64,000 nt of DNA, taken from Eumeta japonica (taxonomy: Eukaryota; Arthropoda; Insecta; Lepidoptera; Psychidae). Location of the stretch: NCBI GenBank assembly GCA_005406025.1, contig BGZK01000534.1, positions 303,955 to 367,954 of the forward strand, read 5' to 3'. The position numbers were made by a program, and so were the translations under genes. The notes under the pieces are model-generated. The model saw only the letters and a list, made by a program, of their open reading frames with translations, ran no database searches and was not told the origin of the DNA. Shown piece after piece: positions 63,924 to 64,000 of the stretch (its first letter is position 1; every line of letters starts with the position of its first letter).

Positions 63924-64000
63924 GTGAAAATCTGAAGGTGCAGTCAGCCCTGTATGGTGGATACAATAACATTTCCAGATCAAGCTCTCAATATTTGCCG
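63924..64000 (+). CDS. Possible exon running off the window
   Basis: After the acceptor-like tttttaacag, the phase-1 reading is open to the end of the window: GENLKVQSALYGGYNNISRS and then SSQYLP. The phase equals that of the donors of the last several Cht6 exons, so it could be an alternative 3' exon joined to 58025 in place of the CBM14 exon, or the first visible exon of the next gene. Only 77 nt are visible and chance is not excluded. Confidence 0.35.

Overview
The window is AT-rich animal DNA, almost certainly from a moth or butterfly. The evidence is small coding exons separated by long AT-rich introns, several degenerate tRNA-derived SINE-like repeats, and short dispersed repeats of a kind I recall from lepidopteran genomes. 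There are no prokaryotic features. One gene on the + strand dominates: a group VI insect chitinase (Cht6), entered in the middle of its GH18 catalytic domain. The signal peptide and first GH18 exons lie upstream of base 1.

I joined 21 exons by hand (578-810 to 60607-60794). They keep one reading frame throughout: 4329 nt, 1442 codons plus stop. Order: GH18 core with the catalytic FDGLDLDWEYP motif (exons at 578, 6726, 7633, 8574, 9775); a Thr/Arg-rich linker (10714, 11322); a first six-cysteine CBM14 chitin-binding domain (12382 plus the start of 14419); a long Thr/Ser/Pro/Arg-rich mucin-like region (14419 to 58025); and a second CBM14 with the stop codon (60607-60794). The exon at 18221 is composite. 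A consensus donor at 18636 links in frame to the exon at 43149 across a 24.5-kb intron. If that donor is ignored the frame stays open to a stop at 22949, with poly(A) signals nearby. The locus therefore appears to encode two C-terminal forms: one closed by a second CBM14 (1442 residues in window), and one with a very long mucin-like tail and only one CBM14 (2313 residues in window).

Layout: 1-18143 holds the GH18, first CBM14 and early linker exons. 18221-22949 is the composite exon. 22950-43148 is non-coding and contains a 631-bp pogo/Tigger-type deletion element at 36866-37496 and two adjacent perfect palindromes near 40500. 43149-60794 holds the exons of the CBM14-closed form, with SINE-like repeats in the introns and a near-perfect 48-bp palindrome just upstream of the exon at 57723. 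60795-61900 is 3' UTR and flank. About 61915-63640 is a 48-bp tandem array. A possible further exon begins at 63924 and runs off the window.

The gene product should be a secreted chitin-degrading and chitin-binding protein of cuticle or other chitinous extracellular matrix, with a heavily glycosylated spacer. No second protein-coding gene could be supported on either strand. All splice assignments come from reading consensus sites and frame, without transcript data.
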